Shown in pieces: positions 24,302 to 32,208 of a stretch of DNA of 64,000 nucleotides (the first letter of the stretch is position 1; every line of letters starts with the position of its first letter). This stretch comes from Bacteroidaceae bacterium (GTDB lineage Bacteria; Bacteroidota; Bacteroidia; Bacteroidales; Bacteroidaceae): contig JAFXVS010000037.1 of NCBI GenBank assembly GCA_017534815.1, forward strand, positions 32,704 to 96,703, read 5' to 3'. Under the pieces are notes generated by a model that ran no database searches, was not told where the DNA came from, and worked only from the letters and a program-made list of their open reading frames with translations. Both the position numbers and the translations under genes were made by a program.

Positions 24302-24898
24302 CTAAAGAATCTGGAGATCCTCGATGGTTTGGGGCATCTCTGGCTTCGGTTTCGCTTTCGGCTTGGCCTGACGCGCCATCATCTTCTCATTCTTCCGCAG
24401 GTTGTTCTCAGCTTCGAGACGGGTGATGCGCTCTTCCGCTTTCTGGAGGGCTTCTTCCATCCGCTGGATGGTCTGTGTCATCTGTTGGATGGCTTGTTCC
24501 TGCTGCTGGAGGGTCAGTTCAAGTCGCACCACTCGTGCCTCAAGCTGCTCATCCACCTCCTGCTCGGGCTCGGCAGACGCAACTGTCTTCGACTGAAGAT
24601 ACTCCCTCCCATTGAAGGTAGGGGTCTCCGGCTTCTCCACTTTCTTGGCCTCAGTCCTCACCGTCTTCGGTTCAAACCTCTCCACCTTCTCCTCAAACCT
24701 CTCCACTTTGGCTGCCTTCTTGGGCTCAGGCTTCTCCATCTTCTTGGGTTTCTCCTCAATCACCACCACCTCGTGCTGAGGCATGGGCACCTCGAACCCG
24801 TCTTCGTCTTCCACCAGCACAATGCCGCCCGGACGGAATGCTGTGATTTTGCCCCCGCCCACATCGTTCAGAAATCTTACTTTATCGCCAATATTCAT
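24302..24898 (-). CDS. DUF2027-like N-terminal domain with coiled coil
   Basis: A 198-residue protein. The N-terminus (MNIGDKVRFLNDVGGGKI, then VEDEDGFEVPM) matches the start of Bacteroidetes DUF2027 proteins, which normally go on to an Smr nuclease-like domain and are over 300 residues. Here the conserved part ends near residue 55 and is followed by a Lys/Glu/Pro-rich linker and a coiled coil (about 115-165, heptads such as LTLQQQEQAIQQMTQTIQRM). There is no Smr domain. I start at 24898 because the domain begins there; an upstream ATG would add 30 unlike residues. Likely cytoplasmic; role unknown. Confidence 0.7.
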   Translation of the reverse strand: MNIGDKVRFLNDVGGGKITAFRPGGIVLVEDEDGFEVPMPQHEVVVIEEKPKKMEKPEPKKAAKVERFEEKVERFEPKTVRTEAKKVEKPETPTFNGREYLQSKTVASAEPEQEVDEQLEARVVRLELTLQQQEQAIQQMTQTIQRMEEALQKAEERITRLEAENNLRKNEKMMARQAKPKAKPKPEMPQTIEDLQIL

Positions 24899-24961
24899 CG
24901 TTGATGTGAGTTTTTGATATGCAAAAGTATGAAAAATGTGGGAAGAATGAAAAAAATATGA

Positions 24962-24969
24962 TAACTTTG
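24962..24969 (+). promoter_or_regulatory. Candidate -7 box for the membrane Sel1-like gene
   Basis: TAACTTTG fits TAnnTTTG. The start codon is 75 bp downstream. No clear -33 element. Confidence 0.45.
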
Positions 24970-25044
24970 CACCGTTTTTCGTGCGCAAGATGCATTTTGA
25001 GGGCTGATTTTGATTTTTATGCGCATTTTATTAAAGAATGTGTA

Positions 25045-25587
25045 ATGAAGAAGAACTATTATAGCATTGCCATCGAACGATATTTCAGCACCCCCGTCCC
25101 ATACTTTCTGTTGGCGACGGTGCCGCTGATGCTGTATGGCTATTTCGAGAGCGACCTCTGGTTTTGGGTGGGCATGGTGCTGACACTGGCCGTGTTCGCC
25201 GTCAACCACTTTCTCATGCACTCGCTGACCAGCACGTTCGGTCTGTATGCCACCAAGGAGCAGGTGGACTATGTGAGCAACTTCTGCATGGGCAAGAACG
25301 GAGTGTTCTCTGAGCAGGAGAGCAAGACCTTGCTGAACATGATAGCGGATCAGTCGGGCAACTCGCGCATCAACATCGAGGACTACATCAACTACATCAA
25401 CCATCAGCTGGAGGAGAAGTCGAACAAGGGCAGCGCCGAGGCGATGTATTGGCTGGGCATTTATCACCGCATCTTGGGTGAGGCAGACAACCACAACAAG
25501 GTGGCACGCGAATGGATAGAAAAATCTGCCAAGATGGGTTTTGAACGTGCCCAAAAGATGCAAGAACGGGCACGAAAATGGGTATAA
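25045..25587 (+). CDS. Membrane protein with Sel1-like C-terminal repeat
   Basis: A 180-residue protein with two close hydrophobic segments (about 17-30 and 36-53) and a soluble C-terminal part. The segment from about 130 (GSAEAMYWLGIYHRI, then AREWIEKSAKMGFERAQ) looks like one or two Sel1-like repeats, a TPR relative that mediates protein contacts. I take the ATG at 25045; a longer frame upstream begins inside the promoter. It is divergent from the DUF2027-like gene. Function unknown. Confidence 0.65.
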   Translation: MKKNYYSIAIERYFSTPVPYFLLATVPLMLYGYFESDLWFWVGMVLTLAVFAVNHFLMHSLTSTFGLYATKEQVDYVSNFCMGKNGVFSEQESKTLLNMIADQSGNSRINIEDYINYINHQLEEKSNKGSAEAMYWLGIYHRILGEADNHNKVAREWIEKSAKMGFERAQKMQERARKWV

Positions 25588-25621
25588 TTGTCTGTTTTTA
25601 TGAAAAAAATGCCGTAAAGTT

Positions 25622-25651
25622 TTGCCATTAAAGAAATTTGCCGTAATTTTG
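25622..25651 (+). promoter_or_regulatory. rpsU promoter (-33 TTTTG, -7 TAATTTTG)
   Basis: TTTTG ends at 25624 and TAATTTTG occupies 25644-25651, with 19 bp between them, close to the Bacteroidetes -33/-7 layout. The rpsU start is 68 bp further on. Confidence 0.7.
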
Positions 25652-25719
25652 CCGACCGTTGGGAAAGTCCCAGCGTTTTTTAATGTTTATTTATAATTAA
25701 TTTACTAAAAAGAATTGTA

Positions 25720-25911
25720 ATGATTATTGTACCTGTAAAAGAGGGCGAAAACATTGAGAGAGCTCTCAAGAAGTTCAAGAGAAAGGCCGAGAAGACTGGC
25801 ATCATCAAGGAGGTTCGCAACCGTAAGCAGTTTAACAAGCCATCTGTTGTGAAGCGCGAGAAGATGCAGCACGCCATCTACGTGAACAAACTCCACCAAG
25901 AAGAGGAGTAA
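25720..25911 (+). CDS. rpsU: 30S ribosomal protein S21
   Basis: A 63-residue basic protein with the family pattern MIIVPVKEGENIERALKKFK. S21 binds the 30S platform next to the 3' end of 16S rRNA and takes part in initiation. It is followed 126 bp later by xerC, the normal order in Bacteroidales. Confidence 0.97.
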   Translation: MIIVPVKEGENIERALKKFKRKAEKTGIIKEVRNRKQFNKPSVVKREKMQHAIYVNKLHQEEE

Positions 25912-26037
25912 AAATGGCCTGTGAGGGCATAAAACTCTCAAGAAAACAAAAAAAAGAGACAGATTAACAAAGTTTTCGGTCGAAAATTTTGTCGTTTGAC
26001 TAAAATGTCCTAATTTAGTCGCACAAAACGATGAAAT

Positions 26038-26931
26038 ATGGAATTGTGGACTGATTCTTTCCTGGAATATCTGGGTGCAGAACGGAATTATTCGCCAGCC
26101 ACCCTCGAGTCTTATGCGAAAGACTTGAACGAGTTTCAGGAGTTCCTCGAGGGGCTGAACCCGAACGCTTCATGGACTGCCGTTGAGGCAGGCGATGTGA
26201 GGGAATGGGTGATTTATCTGCTGGACGAACAGAAGATGACAGCAGCCTCGGTCAACCGGAAGTTGAGTGCACTCCGCACCTTCTACAAATATCTGCGTAG
26301 AGTGGGACGAGTGAACATCAATCCAATGGAAAAAGTGGTCGCGCCAAAGAAGAAACGCCCCTTACCCTATTTCGTGAGGGAATCGGAAATGGACAGACTG
26401 CTGGAATTGACCGCAGAGGACAGAAGTTTCAAAGGCGTCAGGGATCGGCTGATCCTGATGATGTTCTACGAGACAGGAGTCAGGCGTGCTGAACTGCTTG
26501 GCATGACGGATGCAAGCGTGGATTTGTCCACCAAGCAGATCAAAGTGACGGGAAAACGCAACAAACAGCGCATCATCCCGTTCGGCGAAGAACTGGAAAG
26601 TGAAATCAGAGCCTATCAAGCCGCCCGTGAAGAGGCGCTGGGACTGAAGAGTTTTTCGGCATTGTTCGTGACCGAAGAGGGAACGGCAATGAATGAAGCA
26701 CGCATCGCGAAGATTGTGAAGGAAAACCTCTCGAAAGTGACCACCATCAAGAAAAGGAGTCCTCATGTGCTTCGCCACTCGTTCGCCACAGCGATGCTGA
26801 ACAACCATGCTGACCTGACTTCCATCCAGAAGTTGCTCGGGCACGAAAGCGTCGCTACAACAGAAATCTACACCCATGTTTCTTTTGAAGAACTGAAAAG
26901 TGAATATAAAAATGCGCATCCGCGCAAGTAA
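26038..26931 (+). CDS. xerC: Tyrosine recombinase XerC/XerD
   Basis: A 297-residue site-specific recombinase. The N-terminal SAM-like domain (FLEYLGAERNYSPATLESYA) is followed by the catalytic domain with all active residues: Arg in YETGVRRAELLG, Lys in VTGKRNKQR, His-x-x-Arg in HVLRHSFAT, His in LLGHESV and the nucleophile Tyr in TEIYTHVS. Together with a partner it resolves chromosome dimers at dif. Its place between rpsU and hpf is conserved in Bacteroidales, so it is a housekeeping gene and not a mobile element integrase. Confidence 0.93.
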   Translation: MELWTDSFLEYLGAERNYSPATLESYAKDLNEFQEFLEGLNPNASWTAVEAGDVREWVIYLLDEQKMTAASVNRKLSALRTFYKYLRRVGRVNINPMEKVVAPKKKRPLPYFVRESEMDRLLELTAEDRSFKGVRDRLILMMFYETGVRRAELLGMTDASVDLSTKQIKVTGKRNKQRIIPFGEELESEIRAYQAAREEALGLKSFSALFVTEEGTAMNEARIAKIVKENLSKVTTIKKRSPHVLRHSFATAMLNNHADLTSIQKLLGHESVATTEIYTHVSFEELKSEYKNAHPRK

Positions 26932-26963
26932 ACAATATTGTTCAACTTAAATTATCAGTGACT

Positions 26964-27263
26964 ATGGACATTAATGTAAAGACAATCAAATTCGACGCGA
27001 CAGACAAGTTGCAGGACTTCATTCAGAAAAAAGTTGGAAAACTTGATAAGTATTGCAACGATATAAGAAAGGTTGAGGTGTCATTGAAAGTCGTGAAGCC
27101 AGAAACGGCAATGAACAAGCAGGCAAGCCTCACTGTAGCGCTGCCAAAAACGGAATTATTTGCCGAGAAAATTTGCGACACTTTTGAAGAAGCAGTAATG
27201 GAATCGCTGGCTGCAATTGAAAAACAGCTCGGCAAATACAAAGAAAAACAGACAAATATTTAA
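26964..27263 (+). CDS. hpf: Ribosome hibernation promoting factor (HPF/RaiA)
   Basis: A 99-residue short-type hibernation factor, with the beta-alpha-beta fold pattern (MDINVKTIKFDAT, KLDKYCNDIRKVEVSLKV). It binds the decoding region of 30S subunits and silences ribosomes in slow growth. No long C-terminal extension, so it is the short form. I start at the ATG 26964 and not the GTG 6 bp earlier. Confidence 0.93.
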   Translation: MDINVKTIKFDATDKLQDFIQKKVGKLDKYCNDIRKVEVSLKVVKPETAMNKQASLTVALPKTELFAEKICDTFEEAVMESLAAIEKQLGKYKEKQTNI

Positions 27264-27283
27264 AAAAGTCTGTAAAAAAGTTT

Positions 27284-27311
27284 TGCATTTGCAAAATAAT
27301 GCCTAAATTTG
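27284..27311 (+). promoter_or_regulatory. Promoter of the tRNA-Thr/tuf transcription unit
   Basis: A -33 TTTTG (TTG at 27284-27286) and a -7 box TAAATTTG (27304-27311) are 17 bp apart, a good Bacteroidetes promoter. The first tRNA begins 43 bp after the -7 box. Confidence 0.7.
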
Positions 27312-27353
27312 CACCCGTTTCGCATGGATTCGTCTGTGCGAACGGTTTTATAA

Positions 27354-27427
27354 GCCTCTTTAGCTCAGTTGGCCAGAGCACGTGATTTGTAATCTCGGGG
27401 TCGTTGGTTCGAATCCGACAAGAGGCT
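27354..27427 (+). tRNA. tRNA-Thr (anticodon TGT)
   Basis: 74 nt, cloverleaf by eye: acceptor GCCTCTT / AAGAGGC, D-stem GCTC / GAGC, anticodon loop TTTGTAA, T-arm GTTGG-TTCGAAT-CCGAC. The anticodon stem has one T-T mismatch. No CCA is encoded. Reads ACA and related codons. Confidence 0.93.
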
Positions 27428-27485
27428 CAAAAAAGAGACAATTGGCGGTTCGGCACAAGCCACTCCGACAAGAGGCTCAAAAAAG
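27414..27485 (+). repeat. Direct duplication of the 3' end of tRNA-Thr
   Basis: 22 bp starting TCCGACAAGAGGCTC and ending AAAAAAG occur at 27414-27435 (tRNA end plus tail) and again at 27464-27485, 50 bp apart. This is an att-like or deletion-scar arrangement. Confidence 0.85.
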
Positions 27486-27570
27486 AAGGAGAAGATGAAT
27501 ATGGCGGGCGTCAAACCAGATACACATTATTATATATAATATAAGGGGAGACAACTTCAAGTGTTCATAG

Positions 27571-27642
<72 letters not shown>

Positions 27643-27704
27643 CTCCAACTAAAACGAGAGATCAATAAAAACAAATTAATAACTCTAAAGAATATTTTTT
27701 AGCT

Positions 27705-28886
27705 ATGGCAAAAGAAACATTCGTTCGTACCAAACCTCATGTAAACATCGGTACGATTGGTCACGTTGACCACGGTAAGACTACTCTTACCGCTGCTATC
27801 ACTACTGTGCTCGCTAAGCAGGGCCTTTCTGAAGTTAAGTCTTTCGACCAGATTGACAACGCACCAGAAGAGAAGGAGCGCGGTATCACTATCAACACTG
27901 CACACGTTGAGTATGAAACTGCAAAGCGTCACTACGCTCACGTGGACTGTCCTGGACACGCCGACTATGTGAAGAACATGGTAACTGGTGCTGCTCAGAT
28001 GGACGGTGCCATTATCGTGGTTGCTGCAACTGACGGTCCTATGCCTCAGACTCGTGAGCACATCCTGCTCGCTCGTCAGGTGAACGTGCCTCGTCTGGTT
28101 GTGTTCATGAACAAGTGTGACATGGTTGACGATGAGGAAATGCTTGAGCTCGTTGAGATGGACATGCAGGATCTCCTCGCTCAGTATGATTTCGAGGCTG
28201 AGACTCCAATCATCCGCGGTTCTGCACTTGGTGCCCTCAACGGCGTTCCAGAGTGGGAAGCTAAGGTGATGGAACTCATGGATGCTTGCGACACTTGGAT
28301 TCAGGAGCCAGTTCGTGACATCGATAAGCCATTCTTGATGCCTGTTGAGGACGTGTTCTCTATCACAGGTCGTGGTACAGTGGCTACTGGTCGTATCGAG
28401 ACTGGTGTTGTGAAGGTTGGTGACGACGTTCAGCTCCTCGGTCTTGGTGAAGACGCTAAGTCAGTGGTAACAGGTGTCGAGATGTTCCGCAAGATCCTCG
28501 ATCAGGGTCAGGCTGGTGACAACGTAGGTCTGCTCCTCCGTGGTATCGACAAGAAGGAAGTTAAGCGTGGTATGGTGATCACTCACCCGGGTGTTATCAC
28601 TCCTCACCAGGGCTTCAAGGCTTCTATCTACGTCCTCAAGAAGGAGGAAGGTGGTCGCCACACTCCATTCAAGAACCACTATCGTCCACAGTTCTACCTC
28701 CGTACAATGGACTGTACAGGTGAAATCTCTCTCCCAGAAGGAATCGAGATGGTTATGCCAGGTGACAACGTTGAGATCAAGGTTGAACTCATCTACCCAG
28801 TTGCTATCAACGTAGGTCTTCGTTTCGCTATCCGCGAAGGTGGCCGCACCGTTGGTTCTGGTCAGATTACTGAGGTTTTTGATTAA
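27705..28886 (+). CDS. tuf: Elongation factor Tu
   Basis: A 393-residue GTPase that delivers aminoacyl-tRNA to the ribosome. G1 is GHVDHGKTT, switch regions follow with KERGITI, G3 is [12 protein letters not shown], and G4 is NKCD. Domains 2 and 3 are complete, ending VFD. Codon use is strongly biased, as expected for one of the most abundant proteins. It is cotranscribed with tRNA-Thr upstream and probably tRNA-Trp, secE and nusG downstream. Confidence 0.99.
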   Translation: MAKETFVRTKPHVNIGTIGHVDHGKTTLTAAITTVLAKQGLSEVKSFDQIDNAPEEKERGITINTAHVEYETAKRHYAHVDCPGHADYVKNMVTGAAQMDGAIIVVAATDGPMPQTREHILLARQVNVPRLVVFMNKCDMVDDEEMLELVEMDMQDLLAQYDFEAETPIIRGSALGALNGVPEWEAKVMELMDACDTWIQEPVRDIDKPFLMPVEDVFSITGRGTVATGRIETGVVKVGDDVQLLGLGEDAKSVVTGVEMFRKILDQGQAGDNVGLLLRGIDKKEVKRGMVITHPGVITPHQGFKASIYVLKKEEGGRHTPFKNHYRPQFYLRTMDCTGEISLPEGIEMVMPGDNVEIKVELIYPVAINVGLRFAIREGGRTVGSGQITEVFD

Positions 28887-28916
28887 TCTCCGGATTAACA
28901 ACAATACTCAAGATAT

Positions 28917-28948
28917 GGTGTCAAGGGGCATTTATGTCGCTTGACACC
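28917..28948 (+). other. Hairpin between tuf and tRNA-Trp
   Basis: Perfect 9-bp stem GGTGTCAAG / CTTGACACC around a 14-nt loop. There is no T-run after it, so it is more likely a processing signal or partial stop than a full terminator. Confidence 0.55.
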
Positions 28949-28954
28949 TCATCC

Positions 28955-29027
28955 ACGGGAATAGCTCAGTTGGCAGAGCACTGGTCTCCAAAACCAGGTG
29001 TCGGGAGTTCGAGCCTCTCTTCCCGTG
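28955..29027 (+). tRNA. tRNA-Trp (anticodon CCA)
   Basis: 73 nt: acceptor ACGGGAA / TTCCCGT, D-stem GCTC / GAGC, anticodon arm CTGGT-CTCCAAA-ACCAG, T-arm GGGAG-TTCGAGC-CTCTC with one G-T pair. No encoded CCA. It sits between tuf and secE, as is usual in Bacteroidales. Confidence 0.95.
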
Positions 29028-29044
29028 CTAAATCGTGTAAGAAT

Positions 29045-29239
29045 ATGAATAGTATTATCACATATTGCAAAGAATCCTACGATGAACTTGTTCACAAGGT
29101 GACTTGGCCAACCAGCAAAGAGTTGACCGCGCAGGCGATACTTGTATTAGTTGCTTCCATCATTATCGCACTGCTGGTCTTTGTCGTAGACACTGCTTTC
29201 GAGGAGTTGATGAAACTCATTTATTCACTCTTTAATTAA
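29045..29239 (+). CDS. secE: Protein translocase subunit SecE
   Basis: A 64-residue inner-membrane protein with the conserved amphipathic helix (ESYDELVHKVTWPTSKEL) and one membrane segment (AQAILVLVASIIIALLVFVV). SecE clamps SecY in the SecYEG channel. An in-frame extension upstream runs through tRNA-Trp and cannot be real, so the ATG at 29045 is the start. nusG follows 16 bp later. Confidence 0.95.
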   Translation: MNSIITYCKESYDELVHKVTWPTSKELTAQAILVLVASIIIALLVFVVDTAFEELMKLIYSLFN

Positions 29240-29255
29240 TCATTAGGAGAGTAAT

Positions 29256-29876
29256 ATGGCAGAATCAGATGTTAGAATTGATGAGAAGACAGGCCTTAAG
29301 ATTTGGGCGAACAAATCTAAGGATGCACCTGTTCTGAGATGGTATGTCCTCAAGGCTATCAGTGGCAAAGAGGCTTCAGTCAAGGAATACATTGAACTTG
29401 ACATGAAGAACCACGGCTATGAGGATAGGGTGTCTCAGGTTCTCATCCCTCAGGAGAACATCATCAAGGTGGGCGCTAACAACAAGCGCATACCTGCCAA
29501 GAGGAATCTTCTTCCTGGCTATGTTCTTGTAGAGGCTGCTCTCGATGGCGAGATTACGCACATGCTTCGCAACACCCCCAATGTGCTCGGATTCCTTGGC
29601 GGCACTGACAAACCTTCTCCTGTCCGTCAGGCAGAGGTGAACAGAATGCTGGGTCTTGGAACAGAATCAGAGGCTGAGGTTGTTGATGCAGCGGTCAATG
29701 TTGACTATCTGGTGGGTGAATCTGTCAAAGTGAATGACGGTCCTTTCACAGGTTTCGATGGCATCATCGAAGAAGTCAATAATGACAAGCAGAAACTCAA
29801 GGTGTCGGTCAAGATATTCGGCAGGGTAACACCTCTCGAATTGGCCTTTACGCAGGTTTCAAAGGAACTGGCCTGA
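29256..29876 (+). CDS. nusG: Transcription termination/antitermination protein NusG
   Basis: A 206-residue protein. The NGN domain ([48 protein letters not shown]) is followed by a KOW domain ([20 protein letters not shown]). It binds RNA polymerase and links transcription to translation and Rho. It is somewhat longer than the E. coli protein because of an N-terminal extension and an insertion before KOW, as is normal in the phylum. Confidence 0.97.
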   Translation: MAESDVRIDEKTGLKIWANKSKDAPVLRWYVLKAISGKEASVKEYIELDMKNHGYEDRVSQVLIPQENIIKVGANNKRIPAKRNLLPGYVLVEAALDGEITHMLRNTPNVLGFLGGTDKPSPVRQAEVNRMLGLGTESEAEVVDAAVNVDYLVGESVKVNDGPFTGFDGIIEEVNNDKQKLKVSVKIFGRVTPLELAFTQVSKELA

Positions 29877-29930
29877 TGTTACGCGGGCTTGTCCTTTTTA
29901 TCGTTAAATTATTAAATACAGAATTAAAAA

Positions 29931-30371
29931 ATGGCTAAAGAAGTTGCTGGATTAATCAAATTGCAGATTAAAGGCGGTGCAGCTAATCCATCTCCTCCAG
30001 TAGGACCTGCTCTGGGTTCTAAGGGAATCAACATCATGGATTTCTGTAAAGCATTCAACGCCAGAACTCAGGATAAGGCTGGAAAAGTACTTCCAGTCGT
30101 TATTACTTACTATGCTGATAAGTCTTATGATTTCGTGGTTAAGACTCCACCTGCTGCTATTCAGCTGATGGAGGCTGCCAAGGTGAAGAAGGGCTCTGCT
30201 GAGCCTAACCGTAAAAAGGTGGCCGAGGTGACATGGGATCAGATCCGCACTATCGCAGAAGATAAGATGCCTGATTTGAATTGCTTTACAATCGAGTCTG
30301 CCATGTCTATGATTGCAGGTACAGCAAGAAGTATGGGTATTAAAGTTAAAGGAGAATTCCCTGGCAAATAA
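29931..30371 (+). CDS. rplK: 50S ribosomal protein L11
   Basis: A 146-residue protein with the L11 pattern ([34 protein letters not shown]). It binds 23S rRNA at the GTPase centre, where translation factors act. First of four ribosomal protein genes before rpoB. Confidence 0.98.
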   Translation: MAKEVAGLIKLQIKGGAANPSPPVGPALGSKGINIMDFCKAFNARTQDKAGKVLPVVITYYADKSYDFVVKTPPAAIQLMEAAKVKKGSAEPNRKKVAEVTWDQIRTIAEDKMPDLNCFTIESAMSMIAGTARSMGIKVKGEFPGK

Positions 30372-30387
30372 TTAAAAATTCAATCAA

Positions 30388-31083
30388 ATGAGTAAACTTA
30401 CAAAAAATCAGAAAGCAGTTGCTGACAAGGTTGAAGCAGGGAAGGAATACACGCTGGCTGAGGCATCTCAACTCGTGAAGGACATCACTTTCACGAAGTT
30501 CGACGCTTCGCTTGACATCGACATCCGTCTTGGTGTTGACCCTCGTAAGGCTAACCAGATGGTTCGTGGTGTCGTGTCTCTCCCTAACGGAACGGGTAAG
30601 GAAGTTCGTGTCCTTGCACTCGTTACCTCTGACCAGGCTGCTGCTGCTACAGAAGCCGGTGCTGACTATGTAGGTCTTGAAGAGTACATCGACAAGATCA
30701 AGGGTGGTTGGACTGACATCGACGTCATCATCACCATGCCTTCATGCATGGGTAAGATTGGTGCTCTCGGTCGTGTCCTCGGTCCTCGTGGATTGATGCC
30801 AAACCCCAAGAGCGGCACTGTGACAATGGACGTTGCAAAGGCTATCCGTGAGGTGAAGCAGGGTAAGATTGATTTCAAGGTTGACAAGACTGGTATCGTT
30901 CACGCTTCTATCGGCAAGGTTTCTTTCTCTGCCGAGAAGATTGCACAGAACGCTCAGGAGTTCATCAACACCATCATCAAACTCAAGCCTGCTACAGCTA
31001 AGGGTACCTACATCAAGAGCATTTATCTTTCAAGTACTATGAGTAAGGGCGTCAAGGTTGACCCCAAGTCTGTTGAATCATAA
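30388..31083 (+). CDS. rplA: 50S ribosomal protein L1
   Basis: A 231-residue protein forming the L1 stalk beside the E site. Conserved blocks include [20 protein letters not shown] and [16 protein letters not shown]. In many bacteria L1 also represses its own mRNA; I did not identify that site here. Confidence 0.98.
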   Translation: MSKLTKNQKAVADKVEAGKEYTLAEASQLVKDITFTKFDASLDIDIRLGVDPRKANQMVRGVVSLPNGTGKEVRVLALVTSDQAAAATEAGADYVGLEEYIDKIKGGWTDIDVIITMPSCMGKIGALGRVLGPRGLMPNPKSGTVTMDVAKAIREVKQGKIDFKVDKTGIVHASIGKVSFSAEKIAQNAQEFINTIIKLKPATAKGTYIKSIYLSSTMSKGVKVDPKSVES

Positions 31084-31098
31084 ATTTAGATCAGAATC

Positions 31099-31623
31099 AT
31101 GAAGAAAGAAGATAAAGCTTTACTTATCGATAGTCTTGTTGAAAAACTCAACAGCTATCCTCACTTCTACGTGGTAGATGTGACTGCTCTTGACTCTCAG
31201 ACTACAAGCGACCTTCGTCGTGCATGTTTCAAGAATGAAATCAAGCTTCAGGTTGTTAAGAATACCCTTTTCATCAAGGCTCTTGAGAAGGTGGGTAATC
31301 CAGAATTTGAAGCATTGAAGCCAATCCTCAAGAATACTACTGGTATCATGTTCTGTCAGGTTGCTAATCAGCCTGCCAAACTGATCAAGTCTTTCGGTAA
31401 GGATCATGGTGACATGCCTGCACTGAAGGGTGCGTTCGCAGAAGAAAGCGTTTACATCGGAGCAGATCAGCTCAATGCTCTGGCATCCATCAAGAGCAAG
31501 AACGAACTCATTGCAGAGGTTGTTTCTATGCTCGAGGGTCCTGTCAACAGCGTACTGTCAGCACTCGATGGTGGCACTACTATTCACGGATTGCTTGACG
31601 CAATTGAGAAGAAGGGCGAATAA
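31099..31623 (+). CDS. rplJ: 50S ribosomal protein L10
   Basis: A 174-residue protein. The N-terminal rRNA-binding half (FYVVDVTALDSQTTSDLRR, VKNTLFIKAL) precedes a helix that carries the L7/L12 dimers. It forms the base of the ribosomal stalk. Confidence 0.97.
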   Translation: MKKEDKALLIDSLVEKLNSYPHFYVVDVTALDSQTTSDLRRACFKNEIKLQVVKNTLFIKALEKVGNPEFEALKPILKNTTGIMFCQVANQPAKLIKSFGKDHGDMPALKGAFAEESVYIGADQLNALASIKSKNELIAEVVSMLEGPVNSVLSALDGGTTIHGLLDAIEKKGE

Positions 31624-31666
31624 TAATTAAAAAAATAATAGTAACACATAAAAAACATTTAAGAAA

Positions 31667-32044
31667 ATGGCAGATGTTAAAGCTATCGCTGAAGAGTTGG
31701 TTAACTTGACAGTGAAAGAAGTAAGTGAACTTAAGACTATCCTCAAGGATGAGTACGGAATTGAGCCTGCTGCTGCAGTTGTTGCTGTTGCTGCTGGTCC
31801 TGCAGCCGAAGCCGGTGCTGCTGCTGAAGAGAAGACTTCATTCGATGTTGTTCTCAAGAGCGCAGGTGCTGCTAAGCTTCAGGTTGTAAAGGCTGCTAAG
31901 GAAGCTCTTGGTCTCGGTCTTAAGGAGGCTAAGGATCTTGTTGACGGTGCTCCTTGCAATGTTAAGGAAGGCGTTGATAAGGCTACAGCTGAGGCAGTTA
32001 AGGCCGCTCTCGAGGCAGCCGGTGCTGAGGTTGAGATTAAGTAA
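31667..32044 (+). CDS. rplL: 50S ribosomal protein L7/L12
   Basis: A 125-residue stalk protein with an N-terminal dimerisation domain ([20 protein letters not shown]), an Ala-rich hinge (about 40-58) and the C-terminal factor-binding domain ([19 protein letters not shown]). It recruits EF-G and EF-Tu. Confidence 0.98.
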   Translation: MADVKAIAEELVNLTVKEVSELKTILKDEYGIEPAAAVVAVAAGPAAEAGAAAEEKTSFDVVLKSAGAAKLQVVKAAKEALGLGLKEAKDLVDGAPCNVKEGVDKATAEAVKAALEAAGAEVEIK

Positions 32045-32065
32045 TTTATCACCTTAGAATACGAT

Positions 32066-32103
32066 GGTTAAGAATCCTCAGGTTGAGGGTTCTTAACCTT
32101 TTT
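32066..32103 (+). terminator. Attenuator-like hairpin between rplL and rpoB
   Basis: A 15-bp stem GGTTAAGAATCCTCA / TGAGGGTTCTTAACC (one mismatch or G-T) with a 3-nt loop and a run of five T. Its place matches the partial terminator that sets rpoBC expression below that of the ribosomal protein genes in other bacteria. Confidence 0.75.
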
Positions 32104-32208
32104 GTGTCTTTTAGGCACCTCCTCTCCCCCCTTTAGATGTGCTCATGTCACATCGCATGGGCATTCTATCTTAAAAATCTGAATTATCATTCAAATCAAA
32201 CATACAAG

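Noticed and set aside
26038-26931. Integrase of a mobile element
   Set aside because: The tyrosine recombinase sits in the conserved rpsU-xerC-hpf order and has the chromosomal XerC/D length and motifs.
28934-29044. N-terminal extension of secE
   Set aside because: The extension runs through tRNA-Trp and encodes sequence unlike any SecE.
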